Below, piece by piece: positions 1 through 11,300 of a stretch of 64,000 nucleotides of DNA (its first letter is position 1; each line of letters opens with the position of its first letter). Position numbers and translations under genes: made by a program. This stretch comes from Betaproteobacteria bacterium GR16-43 (lineage in GTDB: Bacteria > Pseudomonadota > Gammaproteobacteria > Burkholderiales > Usitatibacteraceae): contig CP019169.1 in assembly GCA_001953215.1 (NCBI GenBank), positions 496,001 to 560,000 on the forward strand, in the 5' to 3' direction. The notes beneath the pieces are model-generated. The model was not told the origin of the DNA. It made no database searches and worked only from the letters and a program-made list of their open reading frames with translations.

Positions 1-43
1 TTCCATCCTCACCGACGACGACGATTGGCCCAAGAAGAAGTAG
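1..43 (+). CDS. 3' end of an unidentified gene (partial)
   Basis: The window opens inside a plus-strand frame that reads SILTDDDDWPKKK and stops with TAG at 41-43. A hairpin follows at once, which supports a genuine gene end. Thirteen residues are too few to name a family; only the acidic run followed by a basic tail can be seen. The rest of the gene lies upstream of the window. Confidence 0.5.
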   Translation, partial: SILTDDDDWPKKK

Positions 44-60
44 AGCCCCTCGCGGGGGCT
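44..60 (+). terminator. short GC hairpin after the partial gene
   Basis: AGCCCC and GGGGCT pair around a TCGCG loop directly after the TAG stop. There is no clear T run, so intrinsic termination is plausible but weak. Confidence 0.45.
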
Positions 61-65
61 TCAGC

Positions 66-212
66 AAGGCGAAAGGCGTCCTCCGCAGATAAACGCCGAT
101 GACCCCCTCAAGCAAAGAGAAAGAGCTTTAGGGTTTAACCCAGGCCTTGCATTTGCTGGAGGTGTTCATCGGCGTTTATCTGCGTTTATCTGCGGAGAGC
201 GCCTTTCGCCTT
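66..212. repeat. palindromic element with 10-bp arm units, copy 1
   Basis: The outer 13 bases AAGGCGAAAGGCG (66-78) are repeated inverted at 200-212. Inside them the arms carry CCGCAGATAAACGCCGATGA-like sequence. The right arm, read on the minus strand, holds one extra CGCAGATAAA unit compared with the left arm, so the arms differ by exactly one unit. The centre (about 104-160) is unrelated sequence. Architecture matches the elements at 16038-16200, 24445-24582 and 44632-44790. No protein-coding content is apparent. Confidence 0.8.
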
Positions 213-230
213 GGTCTTTCAGCGCAGCAA

Positions 231-251
231 GAAAAGCGGGGCCACTGCCCC
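231..251 (-). terminator. intrinsic terminator for the WXXGXW gene at 317-751
   Basis: Read on the minus strand, GGGGC-AGTG-GCCCC forms a tight hairpin followed by GCTTTTC. It lies about 65 bases after the stop of the minus-strand gene at 317-751. The rest of 213-316 shows nothing further. Confidence 0.6.
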
Positions 252-316
252 CTCCAGGAGACAGCGGCCCCATCCGCCGGCCCTACGGCCCAGGTCCGGC
301 GAACTCGGCGAACCGC

Positions 317-751
317 CTAGCGGCGGTACGGGTTGTCGGGCGCGGCGTCGCGGCTGTTGCGCACGCCGTCGTTGTCGCGGTCGCGGTCGGCGTAGTCGGG
401 AATGCCGTCGTGATCGCGGTCACCGTAGCGCGAGTGCGCCACGCGGTCCGGGGTCCAACGCTCGTGCTGCAGGTGCCAGCGGCCGTTGTCCTGGCGCCAC
501 GTCGGCGGCGCGTACACGTAGCCGGGTCGCGCCCGGATGTAGTGCCCGTTCACCCAGACGTGGCGGCTTCCACGGTAGTCCCAGTACCCCGGGGCCCACA
601 CGTAGCCGACGCGCGGCGCCGGAACCGTTTCATAGCGGACGGCCGGCGGGCCGAAGTTGAGGTAGATGTCCGTATCGGCGAGTACGGGCTTGGCCGCCGC
701 GGTGGCGAGCATGGCCGAAGCGACAAGCGTGGTGAGGATCATCTTGCGCAT
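317..751 (-). CDS. exported WXXGXW-repeat protein with calcium-type DxDxDG tail
   Basis: 144 residues. An N-terminal signal peptide (Lys/Arg start, hydrophobic stretch, Ala-rich cleavage region near residue 25) is followed by aromatic WXXGXW-type repeats (WAPGYW, WVNGHY, a WRQDNGRW region) typical of small exported proteobacterial proteins of this family, whose function is unknown. The last 35 residues differ from its two neighbours: they carry [14 protein letters not shown] and DAAPDNP, the pattern of thrombospondin type 3 / calcium-binding loops. It is the last of three minus-strand paralogues (317-1553), each about 110-145 residues. I infer a periplasmic or surface role, possibly calcium-dependent. 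It is not linked to the xylan locus by any visible signal. Confidence 0.8.
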   Translation of the reverse strand: MRKMILTTLVASAMLATAAAKPVLADTDIYLNFGPPAVRYETVPAPRVGYVWAPGYWDYRGSRHVWVNGHYIRARPGYVYAPPTWRQDNGRWHLQHERWTPDRVAHSRYGDRDHDGIPDYADRDRDNDGVRNSRDAAPDNPYRR

Positions 752-763
752 GTGCGTTTCTCA

Positions 764-1120
764 TTAGGGTTTCTTGCGGGGATCGGCCTGGGCCGCGGAT
801 GCCGTCTGCGTGACGGGTTGCCACCCGCCATGCACGAAGTGGAAGAGACCGTCGCGCTCTTCCCATCCGTAGGGCTGCCAGCGAAAGCCGCGCCGTTCCG
901 GGATCCATTCGCCGGGCGACCATCGGTAGCCCGTGCCGCGCCAATCCCAGAACCCCGGAGACCACGTGTAGCCTTTGCGGGGCGAAGGCGTGGCCTCGAA
1001 CGGTTGTTCGGCGGGAGGCGCCGTGCGATTGACGATCACGGACGGGGTTGCGGCTTTCGCCGGCATCGCGGTGAAGGTCGCCGCGAGGGCGAACCCCAGG
1101 ATCAGGTTTCTGGAGTACAT
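764..1120 (-). CDS. exported WXXGXW-repeat protein
   Basis: 118 residues with a clear signal peptide (MYSRNLILGFALA, Ala-rich cleavage near residue 23). The mature part has aromatic repeats WSPGFW, WSPGEW and a third degenerate copy around WQPYGW. It ends with a basic tail (DPRKKP). It lies 12 bp upstream of the paralogue at 317-751 on the same strand, so the two are probably co-transcribed. Function is unknown in this family; the repeats probably form a small aromatic-rich fold in the periplasm. It lacks the DxDxDG tail of its neighbour. Confidence 0.8.
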   Translation of the reverse strand: MYSRNLILGFALAATFTAMPAKAATPSVIVNRTAPPAEQPFEATPSPRKGYTWSPGFWDWRGTGYRWSPGEWIPERRGFRWQPYGWEERDGLFHFVHGGWQPVTQTASAAQADPRKKP

Positions 1121-1162
1121 GCCGCCAGACTAAGGACCGCGGCACCCGGCCACTGCCGGTCA

Positions 1163-1208
1163 TGACCCTATTCGAGGGTCAGTCCCCTCCGACAGATGTC
1201 GGAGGGGA
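1163..1208 (-). terminator. paired hairpins between two WXXGXW genes
   Basis: Two hairpins stand in tandem after the gene at 1224-1553: TCCCCTCCGACA and its inverse (1183-1208), then TGACCCT-ATTCG-AGGGTCA (1163-1181). Neither has a strong T run. The second contains the GGGTCA core of the palindromes at 5935, 46224, 50888 and 52972, so it may be a small member of that class rather than a terminator. Confidence 0.5.
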
Positions 1209-1223
1209 TCGACAAACAACGGC

Positions 1224-1553
1224 TCAGCGGTAGCGATACGAGGCGTGGCCCCAGTAGCCGTGGTCGTAGCGCCAGTGGTTGCCGACGTGCGTCCAGCGCG
1301 AGGGGTAGTACGCGTAGCCGGGGCGATTGCGTTCCCAGTGGCCCGCATACCAATAGTGGCGATCGGCGCGCACGCCCCAGTAGCCCGGGGCCCAGACGTA
1401 GCCCACGCGCGGCGCGGGCACGACTTCGTAGCGAGGCGCAGGCGGCGCGAAGTTGAGGACGATGCCCACATCCGTGCGGGCCTCCGCCACCGACGAGACG
1501 CTTGCGAGTGCCGCCACGGCGAGCGAGACGGCCAACAGTTTGCGATTCAGCAT
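1224..1553 (-). CDS. exported WXXGXW-repeat protein
   Basis: 109 residues. The signal peptide (MLNRKLLAVSLAVAALASV) is cleaved near VAEA-RT. The mature part starts with a segment (VLNFAPPAPRYEVVPAPRVG) nearly identical to the start of the protein at 317-751, then has WAPGYW, WYAGHW and a final WRYDHGYWG unit. Closest relative in the window is the 317-751 protein; this copy lacks the calcium-type tail. A purine-rich GGAGGATCACC lies just before the ATG on the minus strand. It diverges from the aminotransferase gene at 1677. Function unknown. Confidence 0.8.
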   Translation of the reverse strand: MLNRKLLAVSLAVAALASVSSVAEARTDVGIVLNFAPPAPRYEVVPAPRVGYVWAPGYWGVRADRHYWYAGHWERNRPGYAYYPSRWTHVGNHWRYDHGYWGHASYRYR

Positions 1554-1676
1554 GGTGATCCTCCTTGGGTTTGCATCCCCTTAACGTCCCGCGCCACGCC
1601 GGGCTGACACCGATACGAGTTGTTACATCTCGTTGGCGTAAAATCGAGGGTCGAGAAACACGCTGGAATCGCCGCC

Positions 1677-3014
1677 ATGACCATCCTTTCCGACCAGCTC
1701 CACTTGCACCCGGACCAGCTCGGCGCCCACTGGATGCCGTTCACCGCGAACCGCCAGTTCAAGCAGAACCCGCGGATGATCGCGAAGGCCGAAGGGATGT
1801 ACTACTGGACGCCCGAGGGACGCCAGGTGTTGGACGGCTTCTCCGGCCTGTGGTGCTGCAACGCGGGCCACTGCAGGAAGCCCATCGTCGAGGCGATCCA
1901 GAAACAAGCGGCCACGCTCGACTATTCGCCCGCCTTCCAGATGGCGCACCCGCTGTCGTTCGAGCTGGCGAACCGCATCGTCGAGATCGCGCCGCCCTCG
2001 ATGAAGCACGTCTTCTACACGAACTCCGGCTCCGAAGCGGTCGACACGGCGCTGAAGATCGCGCTCGCCTACCAGCGCGTGAAGGGCGAGGCCTCGCGCA
2101 CGCGGCTCATCGGGCGCGAACGCGGCTATCACGGCGTGGGCTTCGGCGGCATCTCGGTCGGCGGCATGGTCGCCAACCGCAAGATGTTCGGCGCGATGCT
2201 GGCCGGCGTGGATCACCTGCCCCATACGCACAACCTCGCGAAGAACGCGTACTCGCACGGCTTGCCCGAGCACGGCGCCGAGCTAGCCGACGAGCTGGAG
2301 CGCCTGGTCGCGCTGCACGACGCCTCGACGATCGCCGCGGTGATCGTCGAGCCGATGGCCGGATCCACTGGCGTGTTGATGCCGCCCAAGGGTTATCTCA
2401 AGCGCCTGCGCGAGATCACGAAGAAGCACGGCATCCTGCTCATCTTCGACGAGGTGATCACCGCGTTCGGCCGGCTGGGCGGACCGTTCGCCGCGCAGGT
2501 GTTCGACGTCGAGCCCGACATGATCACGTTCGCGAAGGGCGTCACCTCCGGCACCGTGCCCATGGGCGGCGTTCTCGCGACGAAGGCGGTCCACGACGCG
2601 TTCATGGTCGGGCCTCCCGGGGCGATCGAGCTCTTCCACGGGTACACGTACTCGGCGCATCCGCTCGCGTGCGCGGCCGGCATCGCCACACTCCAGCTCT
2701 ACAAGGACGAGGATCTCTTCAACCGCGCGGCGAAGATGGCCCCGGCGATGGAACAGGCGATCCACGGCCTGAAGGGCGCACGCAACGTGATCGACCTGCG
2801 CAACTTCGGGCTCGTGGGCGCGGTGGAGCTGTCGTCCCGTCCCGACGCGCCGGGCGCCCGGGCCTTCGAAGTGCTGCTCAAGTGCTGGGAGAAAGGCGTG
2901 CTGGTCCGTACCGCGGGCGACAACATCGCCGTGGCCCCGCCCCTCATCGTCGAAGCCTCGCAGATCGCGCAGATCGCCGATACACTGCGGGAAGCGATCC
3001 AGTCGGTCGACTAG
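1677..3014 (+). CDS. class III omega-amino acid--pyruvate aminotransferase
   Basis: 445 residues from the ATG at 1677; an upstream in-frame start at 1620 would add 19 residues that do not look like this family. The protein begins HLHPDQLGAHWMPFTANRQF, typical of beta-alanine/omega-amino acid:pyruvate aminotransferases of about 445 residues. Visible landmarks are the cofactor phosphate-binding NSGSEA, the conserved DEVITAFGRLGG (Asp that contacts the PLP pyridine) and FAKGVTSG, whose Lys287 should form the Schiff base. It transfers an amino group from an omega-amino acid or amine to pyruvate, in the cytoplasm. Next gene is 42 bp downstream. Exact substrate cannot be read from sequence. Confidence 0.88.
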   Translation: MTILSDQLHLHPDQLGAHWMPFTANRQFKQNPRMIAKAEGMYYWTPEGRQVLDGFSGLWCCNAGHCRKPIVEAIQKQAATLDYSPAFQMAHPLSFELANRIVEIAPPSMKHVFYTNSGSEAVDTALKIALAYQRVKGEASRTRLIGRERGYHGVGFGGISVGGMVANRKMFGAMLAGVDHLPHTHNLAKNAYSHGLPEHGAELADELERLVALHDASTIAAVIVEPMAGSTGVLMPPKGYLKRLREITKKHGILLIFDEVITAFGRLGGPFAAQVFDVEPDMITFAKGVTSGTVPMGGVLATKAVHDAFMVGPPGAIELFHGYTYSAHPLACAAGIATLQLYKDEDLFNRAAKMAPAMEQAIHGLKGARNVIDLRNFGLVGAVELSSRPDAPGARAFEVLLKCWEKGVLVRTAGDNIAVAPPLIVEASQIAQIADTLREAIQSVD

Positions 3015-3056
3015 AACGACCGGGACCCATAAAAAAACACGGAGGCCCACCGCGAA

Positions 3057-3410
3057 ATGATCTCCACCGATGAATTCACCCGCGATCCGCAGCGCGCCTA
3101 CAAGGCCGGCGAAACGGTCTTCCGCGAAGGCGACGACGGCTACGTGATGTACGTCGTCCTCGAGGGCGCGGTGAAGCTCTCGGTCACGGGGCGCAGCGTC
3201 GAGAAGGTCGTGAAGGGCGGCGTGTTCGGCGAGATGGCGCTGATCGACAAGTCGCCGCGCAGTGCCTCCGCCGTCGCGGCCACGGACTGCACGCTGGTCA
3301 CGGTGACCACCGAACGGTTCAAGGCGCTCGTACAGGAAACGCCTGGGTTCGCGCTCGAGATCATGGGCATCATGGCGGCGCGGCTTCGCAGCATGGACCG
3401 GCGCATCTAG
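3057..3410 (+). CDS. single-domain cyclic-nucleotide-binding protein
   Basis: 117 residues that are almost entirely one cNMP-binding (CAP/PKA regulatory) beta-roll: [38 protein letters not shown] with the phosphate-binding-cassette-like GEMAL...PRSA, and a C-terminal helix. No helix-turn-helix or enzymatic domain follows, so it is not a CRP-type transcription factor by itself. A Shine-Dalgarno-like GGAGG precedes the ATG. It lies between the aminotransferase and the SDR gene on the same strand. Likely a small cytoplasmic sensor acting through a partner; no partner is visible. Confidence 0.8.
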   Translation: MISTDEFTRDPQRAYKAGETVFREGDDGYVMYVVLEGAVKLSVTGRSVEKVVKGGVFGEMALIDKSPRSASAVAATDCTLVTVTTERFKALVQETPGFALEIMGIMAARLRSMDRRI

Positions 3411-3451
3411 CGCGGCCTGCCGCATCCCATCGCAGGAATTCCGGAGGAAGC

Positions 3452-4210
3452 ATGGCAGACAAGAGAGTGGCGATCGTCACGGGCGCGGGACAGGGCATCG
3501 GCAAGGCTTCCGCGCTGGCGCTGTTGAAGGAAGGCTACTGCGTGGCACTCGCCGGGCGCCGCGTCGAGATGCTCGAGGCCGCGATCGCGGAGTCGGGCGC
3601 GAGCGCCGATCGTGCCGTCGCCGTGAAGTGCGACGTGGGCGATCCCGCGTCGGTGAAGGCGCTCTTCGACAAGGCGCAACAGGCCTTCGGCGGACGCCTC
3701 GACGTTCTCTTCAACAACGCGGGCCAGGGCGCGCCGGCCATCCCGATGGAAGAGCTCACCTACGAGCAGTGGACGCAGGTCGTGAACACCAACCTCACGG
3801 GCCCGTTCCTCTGCACCCAGCACGCGGTGCGCATCATGAAGAACCAGAAGCCGATGGGCGGCCGCATCATCAACAACGGGTCGATCTCCGCGCACGCACC
3901 GCGCCCGTTCTCGGTGGCGTACACCTCGACGAAGCACGCGATCACCGGCCTCACGAAGACCACCTCGCTCGACGGCCGGCCGTTCGACATCGCTTGCAGC
4001 CAGATCGACATCGGCAACGCCGCCACGCCGATGACCGAACGCATGACCAAGGGCGTGCCGCAACCCAATGGCACCACGATGGTCGAGCCGCGGATGGACG
4101 TCGCGCACGTCGCGAGCGCCGTCGTCTACATGGCGGGACTGCCGCTCGATGCGAACGTGCAGTTCATGACGATCATGGCGACGAAGATGCCGTTCGTCGG
4201 GCGGGGCTAG
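3452..4210 (+). CDS. SDR-family oxidoreductase
   Basis: 252 residues, classical short-chain dehydrogenase. It has the Rossmann [11 protein letters not shown] near residue 10, NNAGQG in the middle, and the catalytic set Ser144, Tyr157 and Lys161 in YTSTK. Residue 36 region (GRRVEML) suggests NADP preference over NAD. GGAGGAAGC gives a good ribosome-binding site. The stop overlaps the convergent gene in a shared CTAG (4207-4210). Substrate is unknown; the preceding aminotransferase would produce an aldehyde, so a role in the same small pathway is possible but not shown. Confidence 0.85.
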   Translation: MADKRVAIVTGAGQGIGKASALALLKEGYCVALAGRRVEMLEAAIAESGASADRAVAVKCDVGDPASVKALFDKAQQAFGGRLDVLFNNAGQGAPAIPMEELTYEQWTQVVNTNLTGPFLCTQHAVRIMKNQKPMGGRIINNGSISAHAPRPFSVAYTSTKHAITGLTKTTSLDGRPFDIACSQIDIGNAATPMTERMTKGVPQPNGTTMVEPRMDVAHVASAVVYMAGLPLDANVQFMTIMATKMPFVGRG

Positions 4211-5259
4211 CTCCGGAGCGCCTGCACCACGCGGCTCACGAAGCCCGCCGAGTGCGCCCCATCCAGCCAGCGCGTGACGACGACGGCTTCGTTCTCCGGG
4301 TCGATCCACACGGTGTGGCCGCCGGCGCCGAACATGAAGAAGCTCGCGCGTGAAGCGTCCGCGTACATTCGCCCGTCGCCGTTGAGCCAGGTGAGCCAGC
4401 CGTAGAAGGGCGCCACCGCGCACGGCGCATGCATGCGCTGCGCCCACTCTCGCGGCACGAGTTGCTTGCCGTCGTGCAGACCTCCATCCAGCATCAACTG
4501 GCCGACGCGAGCCTGGTCGCGCGCGCTGACCGTCACGCCGCCACCCCAGTGCGTGCCGCCGGGGACCGACTGGATCTTCCGCCCGCCGATTTCCACCCAC
4601 GAATCGTCGTAGCCTTCCCAGCGGAAATCACGCCCGCCGCCGATCGGCTTCAGCACCGACTCGAGGAACACTTCCGGCAGCGGCCGCTTGAAGAGGTGCA
4701 GCAGCGCGAGCGAGAACTGGTTGATGCGCACGTCGTTGTATTCCCAGTACGTGCCCGGTGCGCGCAACGAACGCAGCTCGCCCTTCTTTCCGCCCGGCGG
4801 CTTCGGATCGTGCGACACACGCCGATTGTGTTCCACCTGGTCGGGCATGCCGAAGCATTCGCCCTGCCATTCGCTGGTCTGCGTGAGCAGGTGCAGCCAC
4901 GTGATCGCGCGGTTGTGGTCGGAATCGAATCCGATGCCCGGAAGCCGTTCGCTCACGCGCTCGCCCGGTTCGAGCAAGCCTTTCGCATGCGCGATGCCGG
5001 CGAGCAGCGCGAGGTAGGTCTTCGCGACGCTGTAGGTCTGGTCGGCGCGATCGGGCTCGCCCCATGCGGCGACTTCCTTGCCGCGCACACGGATCACGCC
5101 GGAGACGCCGCCGCGCGGGTGCACCGGCCCGCGCAGGCGATTGAACGGCGGCGGGTCGTCGTGATGGACGCCCCAACGCGCGGGATCGGCGGCGGGGTCC
5201 CGCGGCCAGGGAATTTCGTGCGCTTGCGAAAAGGCGATGGCTTCGCCGAATTTATCCAT
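4207..5259 (-). CDS. serine hydrolase of the beta-lactamase / penicillin-binding fold
   Basis: 350 residues. The SxxK motif is visible as S77-V-A-K80 in [12 protein letters not shown]; a YND around residue 173 is the likely second-motif Tyr, and a [13 protein letters not shown] region near the C-terminus is the usual third-motif segment in esterase-type members. No signal peptide is obvious, so it is probably cytoplasmic. Such proteins are often carboxylesterases rather than beta-lactamases. It is the second gene of a minus-strand pair: its start overlaps the 3' end of the DsbA-like gene by 8 bp. Its end overlaps the SDR gene in CTAG. Confidence 0.82.
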   Translation of the reverse strand: MDKFGEAIAFSQAHEIPWPRDPAADPARWGVHHDDPPPFNRLRGPVHPRGGVSGVIRVRGKEVAAWGEPDRADQTYSVAKTYLALLAGIAHAKGLLEPGERVSERLPGIGFDSDHNRAITWLHLLTQTSEWQGECFGMPDQVEHNRRVSHDPKPPGGKKGELRSLRAPGTYWEYNDVRINQFSLALLHLFKRPLPEVFLESVLKPIGGGRDFRWEGYDDSWVEIGGRKIQSVPGGTHWGGGVTVSARDQARVGQLMLDGGLHDGKQLVPREWAQRMHAPCAVAPFYGWLTWLNGDGRMYADASRASFFMFGAGGHTVWIDPENEAVVVTRWLDGAHSAGFVSRVVQALRS

Positions 5260-5902
5260 GATGTTCCTGCGCGATCTGCCGGAACGCCTGCTCGAAAGCC
5301 TCCGGCGGCTGCGCGCCTTCGATGACGTAGCGATCGTTCACGACCACGTGCGGCACGCCAGCGACACCTCGCTTCTGCCAGTAGCGTTCGCGCTCCCGCA
5401 CTTCCGACTTGTACTCGCTGCCTTCCAGGATGGACTTCGCGCGCGCGGGATCGAGGCCGACCGCGCCGCAGAGTTCCACGAGCACATCGGTCGCACCCGG
5501 GTTGCGGCCCTCGCCGTGGTACGCGCGAAGCAGCGCGCGCTTCAACGCCAGGGCACGCCCCTCGAGTCCCGCCCAATGCAACATGCGATGCGCGTTGAAC
5601 GTGTTCCACACGTGCTTGCGGGGACCGAACGCGAATCCGACGGCCGCTCCACGCTCGCGGATCCGGGCCTGCGCCTGTGCCACTTCCTCCGGCGTACGGC
5701 CGTACTTGCGCGCGAGGTAGGCGACGGTGTCCGCGCCTTCGGCACCCATGTCCGGATTGAGCTCGAAGGGTTCGACGTGCAAGGTGGCTTCGACCTCGCC
5801 ATCCAGGCGCGACAGCGCCCGATCGACCGAGGCCAGGCCGATCGCGCACCAGGGGCACGCGACATCGGAGACGAAAGCAATGTCGAGACGATGTTGTTCC
5901 AT
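5252..5902 (-). CDS. DsbA-family (FrnE-like) thiol oxidoreductase
   Basis: 216 residues from the ATG at 5902 (MEQHRLDIAFVSDVACPWC); an in-frame start eight codons upstream looks less likely. The CPWC active site near residue 18, the alpha-helical insert and the PHVVVNDRYVIEGAQPPEAF C-terminal thioredoxin segment are typical of the FrnE / HCCA-isomerase-like branch of DsbA proteins. These are cytoplasmic and lack a signal peptide, as here. Role is probably disulfide reduction or isomerisation, or a glutathione-type reaction. Co-transcribed with the serine hydrolase downstream (8-bp overlap). Confidence 0.85.
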   Translation of the reverse strand: MEQHRLDIAFVSDVACPWCAIGLASVDRALSRLDGEVEATLHVEPFELNPDMGAEGADTVAYLARKYGRTPEEVAQAQARIRERGAAVGFAFGPRKHVWNTFNAHRMLHWAGLEGRALALKRALLRAYHGEGRNPGATDVLVELCGAVGLDPARAKSILEGSEYKSEVRERERYWQKRGVAGVPHVVVNDRYVIEGAQPPEAFEQAFRQIAQEHHG

Positions 5903-5934
5903 GGCGCAAGCGTAGCGCGAAATCATGGGCAGAC

Positions 5935-5999
5935 TTTGTAATTAGGGTCAGCACGATAACTCGGCGAAGTCGAGTTATCGTGCTGACCCTAATTACAAA
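5935..5999. repeat. perfect palindrome of the GGGTCAG class
   Basis: A perfect 29-bp inverted repeat (5935-5963 and 5971-5999) surrounds a 7-base loop. The arm contains AATTAGGGTCAGCACGATAA. The match continues outward as GACTT with a one-base gap. It sits between the divergent DsbA-like and GH67 genes, so it cannot be a simple terminator for either. The core TTAGGGTCAGCAC is shared with the palindrome inside queE (46224-46268). Confidence 0.9.
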
Positions 6000-6067
6000 A
6001 GTCGGGCCCCAATTAATTTGCGGGCGATATACTGCCCCCCGTTTTCTTTTCGACAGGCCGCGGCGCG

Positions 6068-8227
<2,160 letters not shown>

Positions 8228-8312
8228 CGGCCCCGGAATCGCGCAGGCCGCCCGAAAACAGGGCTTCCATGCACCGGTTGACAGCACGATTTATCTCAAC
8301 GTACAGTGAAAT

Positions 8313-8353
8313 GGTTGCGCTACCAATTAGGTCGCGCGCAGGGTAACGCTACC
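8313..8353 (+). promoter_or_regulatory. two LacI-type operators before the TonB receptor
   Basis: GGTTGCGCTACC (8313-8324) and GGTAACGCTACC (8342-8353) each differ by one base from the perfect palindrome GGTAGCGCTACC found at 29556-29567. Their centres are 29 bp apart, close to three helical turns, so dimers could bind the same face. They lie 40-80 bp before the TonB receptor start, and the best candidate protein is the LacI regulator at 11568. The inference rests on motif identity only. Confidence 0.72.
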
Positions 8354-8395
8354 AAAGAGTGGCACCGGGCTGTCCCACCAGGAGGAGAAAAGAAA

Positions 8396-11300
8396 ATGCA
8401 GAAGAAGCGCGAAATGGCGTGCCGTCGCGGCTTGGCGGGTCGCCGCATCTTGTTTGGTACCGCAACGCTGGCCGGACTGGTCGCACAAGCGTTGGCACAA
8501 ACACCCCCGACAACCCCCGAAAGCCGCGAGACGGTCGTCGTCACCGGCTACCGGGCGAGCGTGGAATCCTCGACGCGCGACAAGCGCGAAGCGACGGGTT
8601 TCCAGGACTCGATCTTCGCCGAGGACATCGGCAAGTTCCCCGATAGCAACATCGCCGAATCGCTGAACCGGATTCCCGGCGTGCTGATCAGCCGCGAGAT
8701 CACGGGCGAAGGCCTGAACATCCAGATCCGCGGCCTGGGCACCAGCTTCACCAAGATCCTCCTGAACGGTGCGCCGGTTGCCGTGGCCTCCACGGGCCGC
8801 ACGGACAACCAGAACACGAACCGCGAAGTCGACCTCGACATGCTGCCGACGGACCTCTTCCGCCGGTTGTCGGTCTACAAGAGCCCGACGGCCGCGATGA
8901 CCGAGGGCGGCGCGGCGGGCGTGGTCGACATGCGCACGGCGCGTCCCTTCGACACCCCGGGCCGCAATATCTCCGTCGCCGTCTCCGGCGTGGAGAACCA
9001 GGTCGCCGACAAGTGGGGCAACAAGGGCTCCATCGTCGCCAGCCAGACCTGGGGCGACACGTTCGGCATCCTGGGCGGCTTCGCCTGGGGCAAGAACAAG
9101 ATCCGCACCACGGGCTTCGAGACGATCGGCTGGACCAACCCGAACCTCTCGGCCACGCAAAACACGGCGGCCACGCGCAACAACACCGGCGGCGGCAACT
9201 TCACGATCCCGGGCACCGTGCCCGCGAACGCCGGCAACGGCCTCGTGACCGGCGCCGTGATCGACCAGGCGTTCCTGCTCGCGCACAACCCGGGCCTGGA
9301 CATCACGGCGATCGACAACGCGATCATCCCGCGCCTCGGCCGCACGATGGACGAGTCGGGCACCAAGAACCGCTACAGCGGCGTGGTGAGCCTGGAATGG
9401 CGCCCCACCCAGGACCTGTACTTCTACCTTGACGCGCTCGACGCCAAGAAGAAGAACGACATGAAGCGCATCGACATGAACTGGGTCGGGCGCAACGGCG
9501 CGATCATCCCGCTCAACATGACGGTCGACCGTACCGATTGCTCGCAGGGTTGCGTGGTGACCTCGGCCACGTACGCCAATGCGCAGTTCTTCCTCGAGTA
9601 CCGCCCGTACATCGAGGACGTGAAGCTCTGGGGCGTGAACCCCGGGATGGAATGGCAGATCGGCAAGAACCTGAAGGCCGACGCGCAGATCAACTTCACG
9701 AAGAGCGAGTTCCATCGCGAGTCGCCCACGGTGCTGCCGATCACGGCCGCAAGCTCGGGCGTGACGGTGAACTTCACCAACGGCGAAGTCCCCACGATCG
9801 CCACCAACATCGACCTGAACAACCCGGCCAACTTCGTCTGGGCCGGCGGGCGCGTGAACCAGCAGGAAGAGTTCCGCAAGACCGAGACCAAGGGCGGGCG
9901 TTTCAACCTCACGTGGGGCGACAAGGCCTTCAACGTGAAGGGTGGCGTTGCGTACGACGACATCGAGCGCCGCATCACGGCGCGCGACAACTCGGGCGCC
10001 TGGCAGGCCGCGACGTGCGGCAACAACCCGAGCGTGTTCCTGCTCGGGCCGAACGGCGGACCGGCTTGCGACGGCGCCAACACCCCCGGCGCCAGCGCCG
10101 CGTCCCTGTATCCGGGCTACGGCACGGGCTACACGGCGGGTGCGGGACTGCCGGCCAGCCTCACGTACCGCGGCTCGTTGGTTCCGCTCGCGCAACTGCC
10201 GAGCTACCTGATGCCCGGTCCCGCCGGCTTCGTCACGGTGGACTGGAACCGCTTCTCGACGGCCACGAACTACGGCACCTTCGTGAACACGGCGCCGGAA
10301 GTCGGCTCCTCGAACACGGGCGCCAGCGCCGGATTCATCGAGGAGAAGGCCTCCGCGTTCTACATGGAGGTGAACGGCAAGTCCGAGCCGTTCAACATGC
10401 CGCTCAAGTACAACGCGGGCCTGCGCTACGTGCGCACGGAGCAGACGGTCGGGGGCTTCATCTCGATCACCGATCCGCGCAACGCCGCGCAGAACCTTAC
10501 GCTGAACGGCTCCAAGTACCCGAACATCGACCAGTTCGTCTACATCGACTCGACGTACAACAACACCCTGCCCTCCGCGACCGCGGCGCTGAACCTGGCG
10601 AAGGACGTGGTGCTGCGGACCTCGGCGTCGAGGACGATGACGCGGGCCGACCCCAACGCCATCCGGCCGTCGATCAACTTCAGCTCGCCTTCGGCCGACG
10701 TGGGCACGGCGGGCAATCCGGACCTCAAGCCCTACCTGTCGGATAACTTCGACCTCGGGCTGGAGTGGTACACCGGGGCGTCGGGCTACGTATCGGCCAC
10801 GCCGTTCTACAAGCGCATCAAGGGCTTCACCACCAACCAGAACACCACGGTGCCGTTCACGGCGCTGGCCCCGTTCGGGATCAACTACGACTCGCTCTCG
10901 CCCACGCAGCAAGCGGCGCTGAACGCGCGTGGCGGCCCCAACGCCGCCACGGTCGTGATCACGCAAGCGGTCAACGCCGAGGGCTACCTGCGCATCAAGG
11001 GCCTCGAGTTGAACTGGGTGCAGCCGCTCGACAAGATCCTGCCGATCCGGGGCTTCGGCTTCAGCGCCAACCTCACGCGCATCAAGCAGGAAACGAGTGG
11101 TGGCGTGTCGGGCGCGGTGGCCTTGGGCGTTCCGGAGAAGACGTACAATATGACGGCCTACTACGAGCAGCACGGCTTCATGGCGCGGATCTCGCAGACG
11201 TTCCAGGAAGGCAGCCAGGTCGCCACCGCGAACCAGAACGGCATCACGGCCGCGGCGCTCTTCTCGGACGACTACAAGCAGGTGGATTTCTCGTCGAGCG

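Noticed and set aside
3057-3410. CRP/FNR transcription factor
   Set aside because: The protein ends right after the nucleotide-binding domain and has no helix-turn-helix.
4207-5259. Class C beta-lactamase conferring drug resistance
   Set aside because: It lacks a signal peptide and sits with a cytoplasmic DsbA-like gene; esterase-type members of this fold are more likely.
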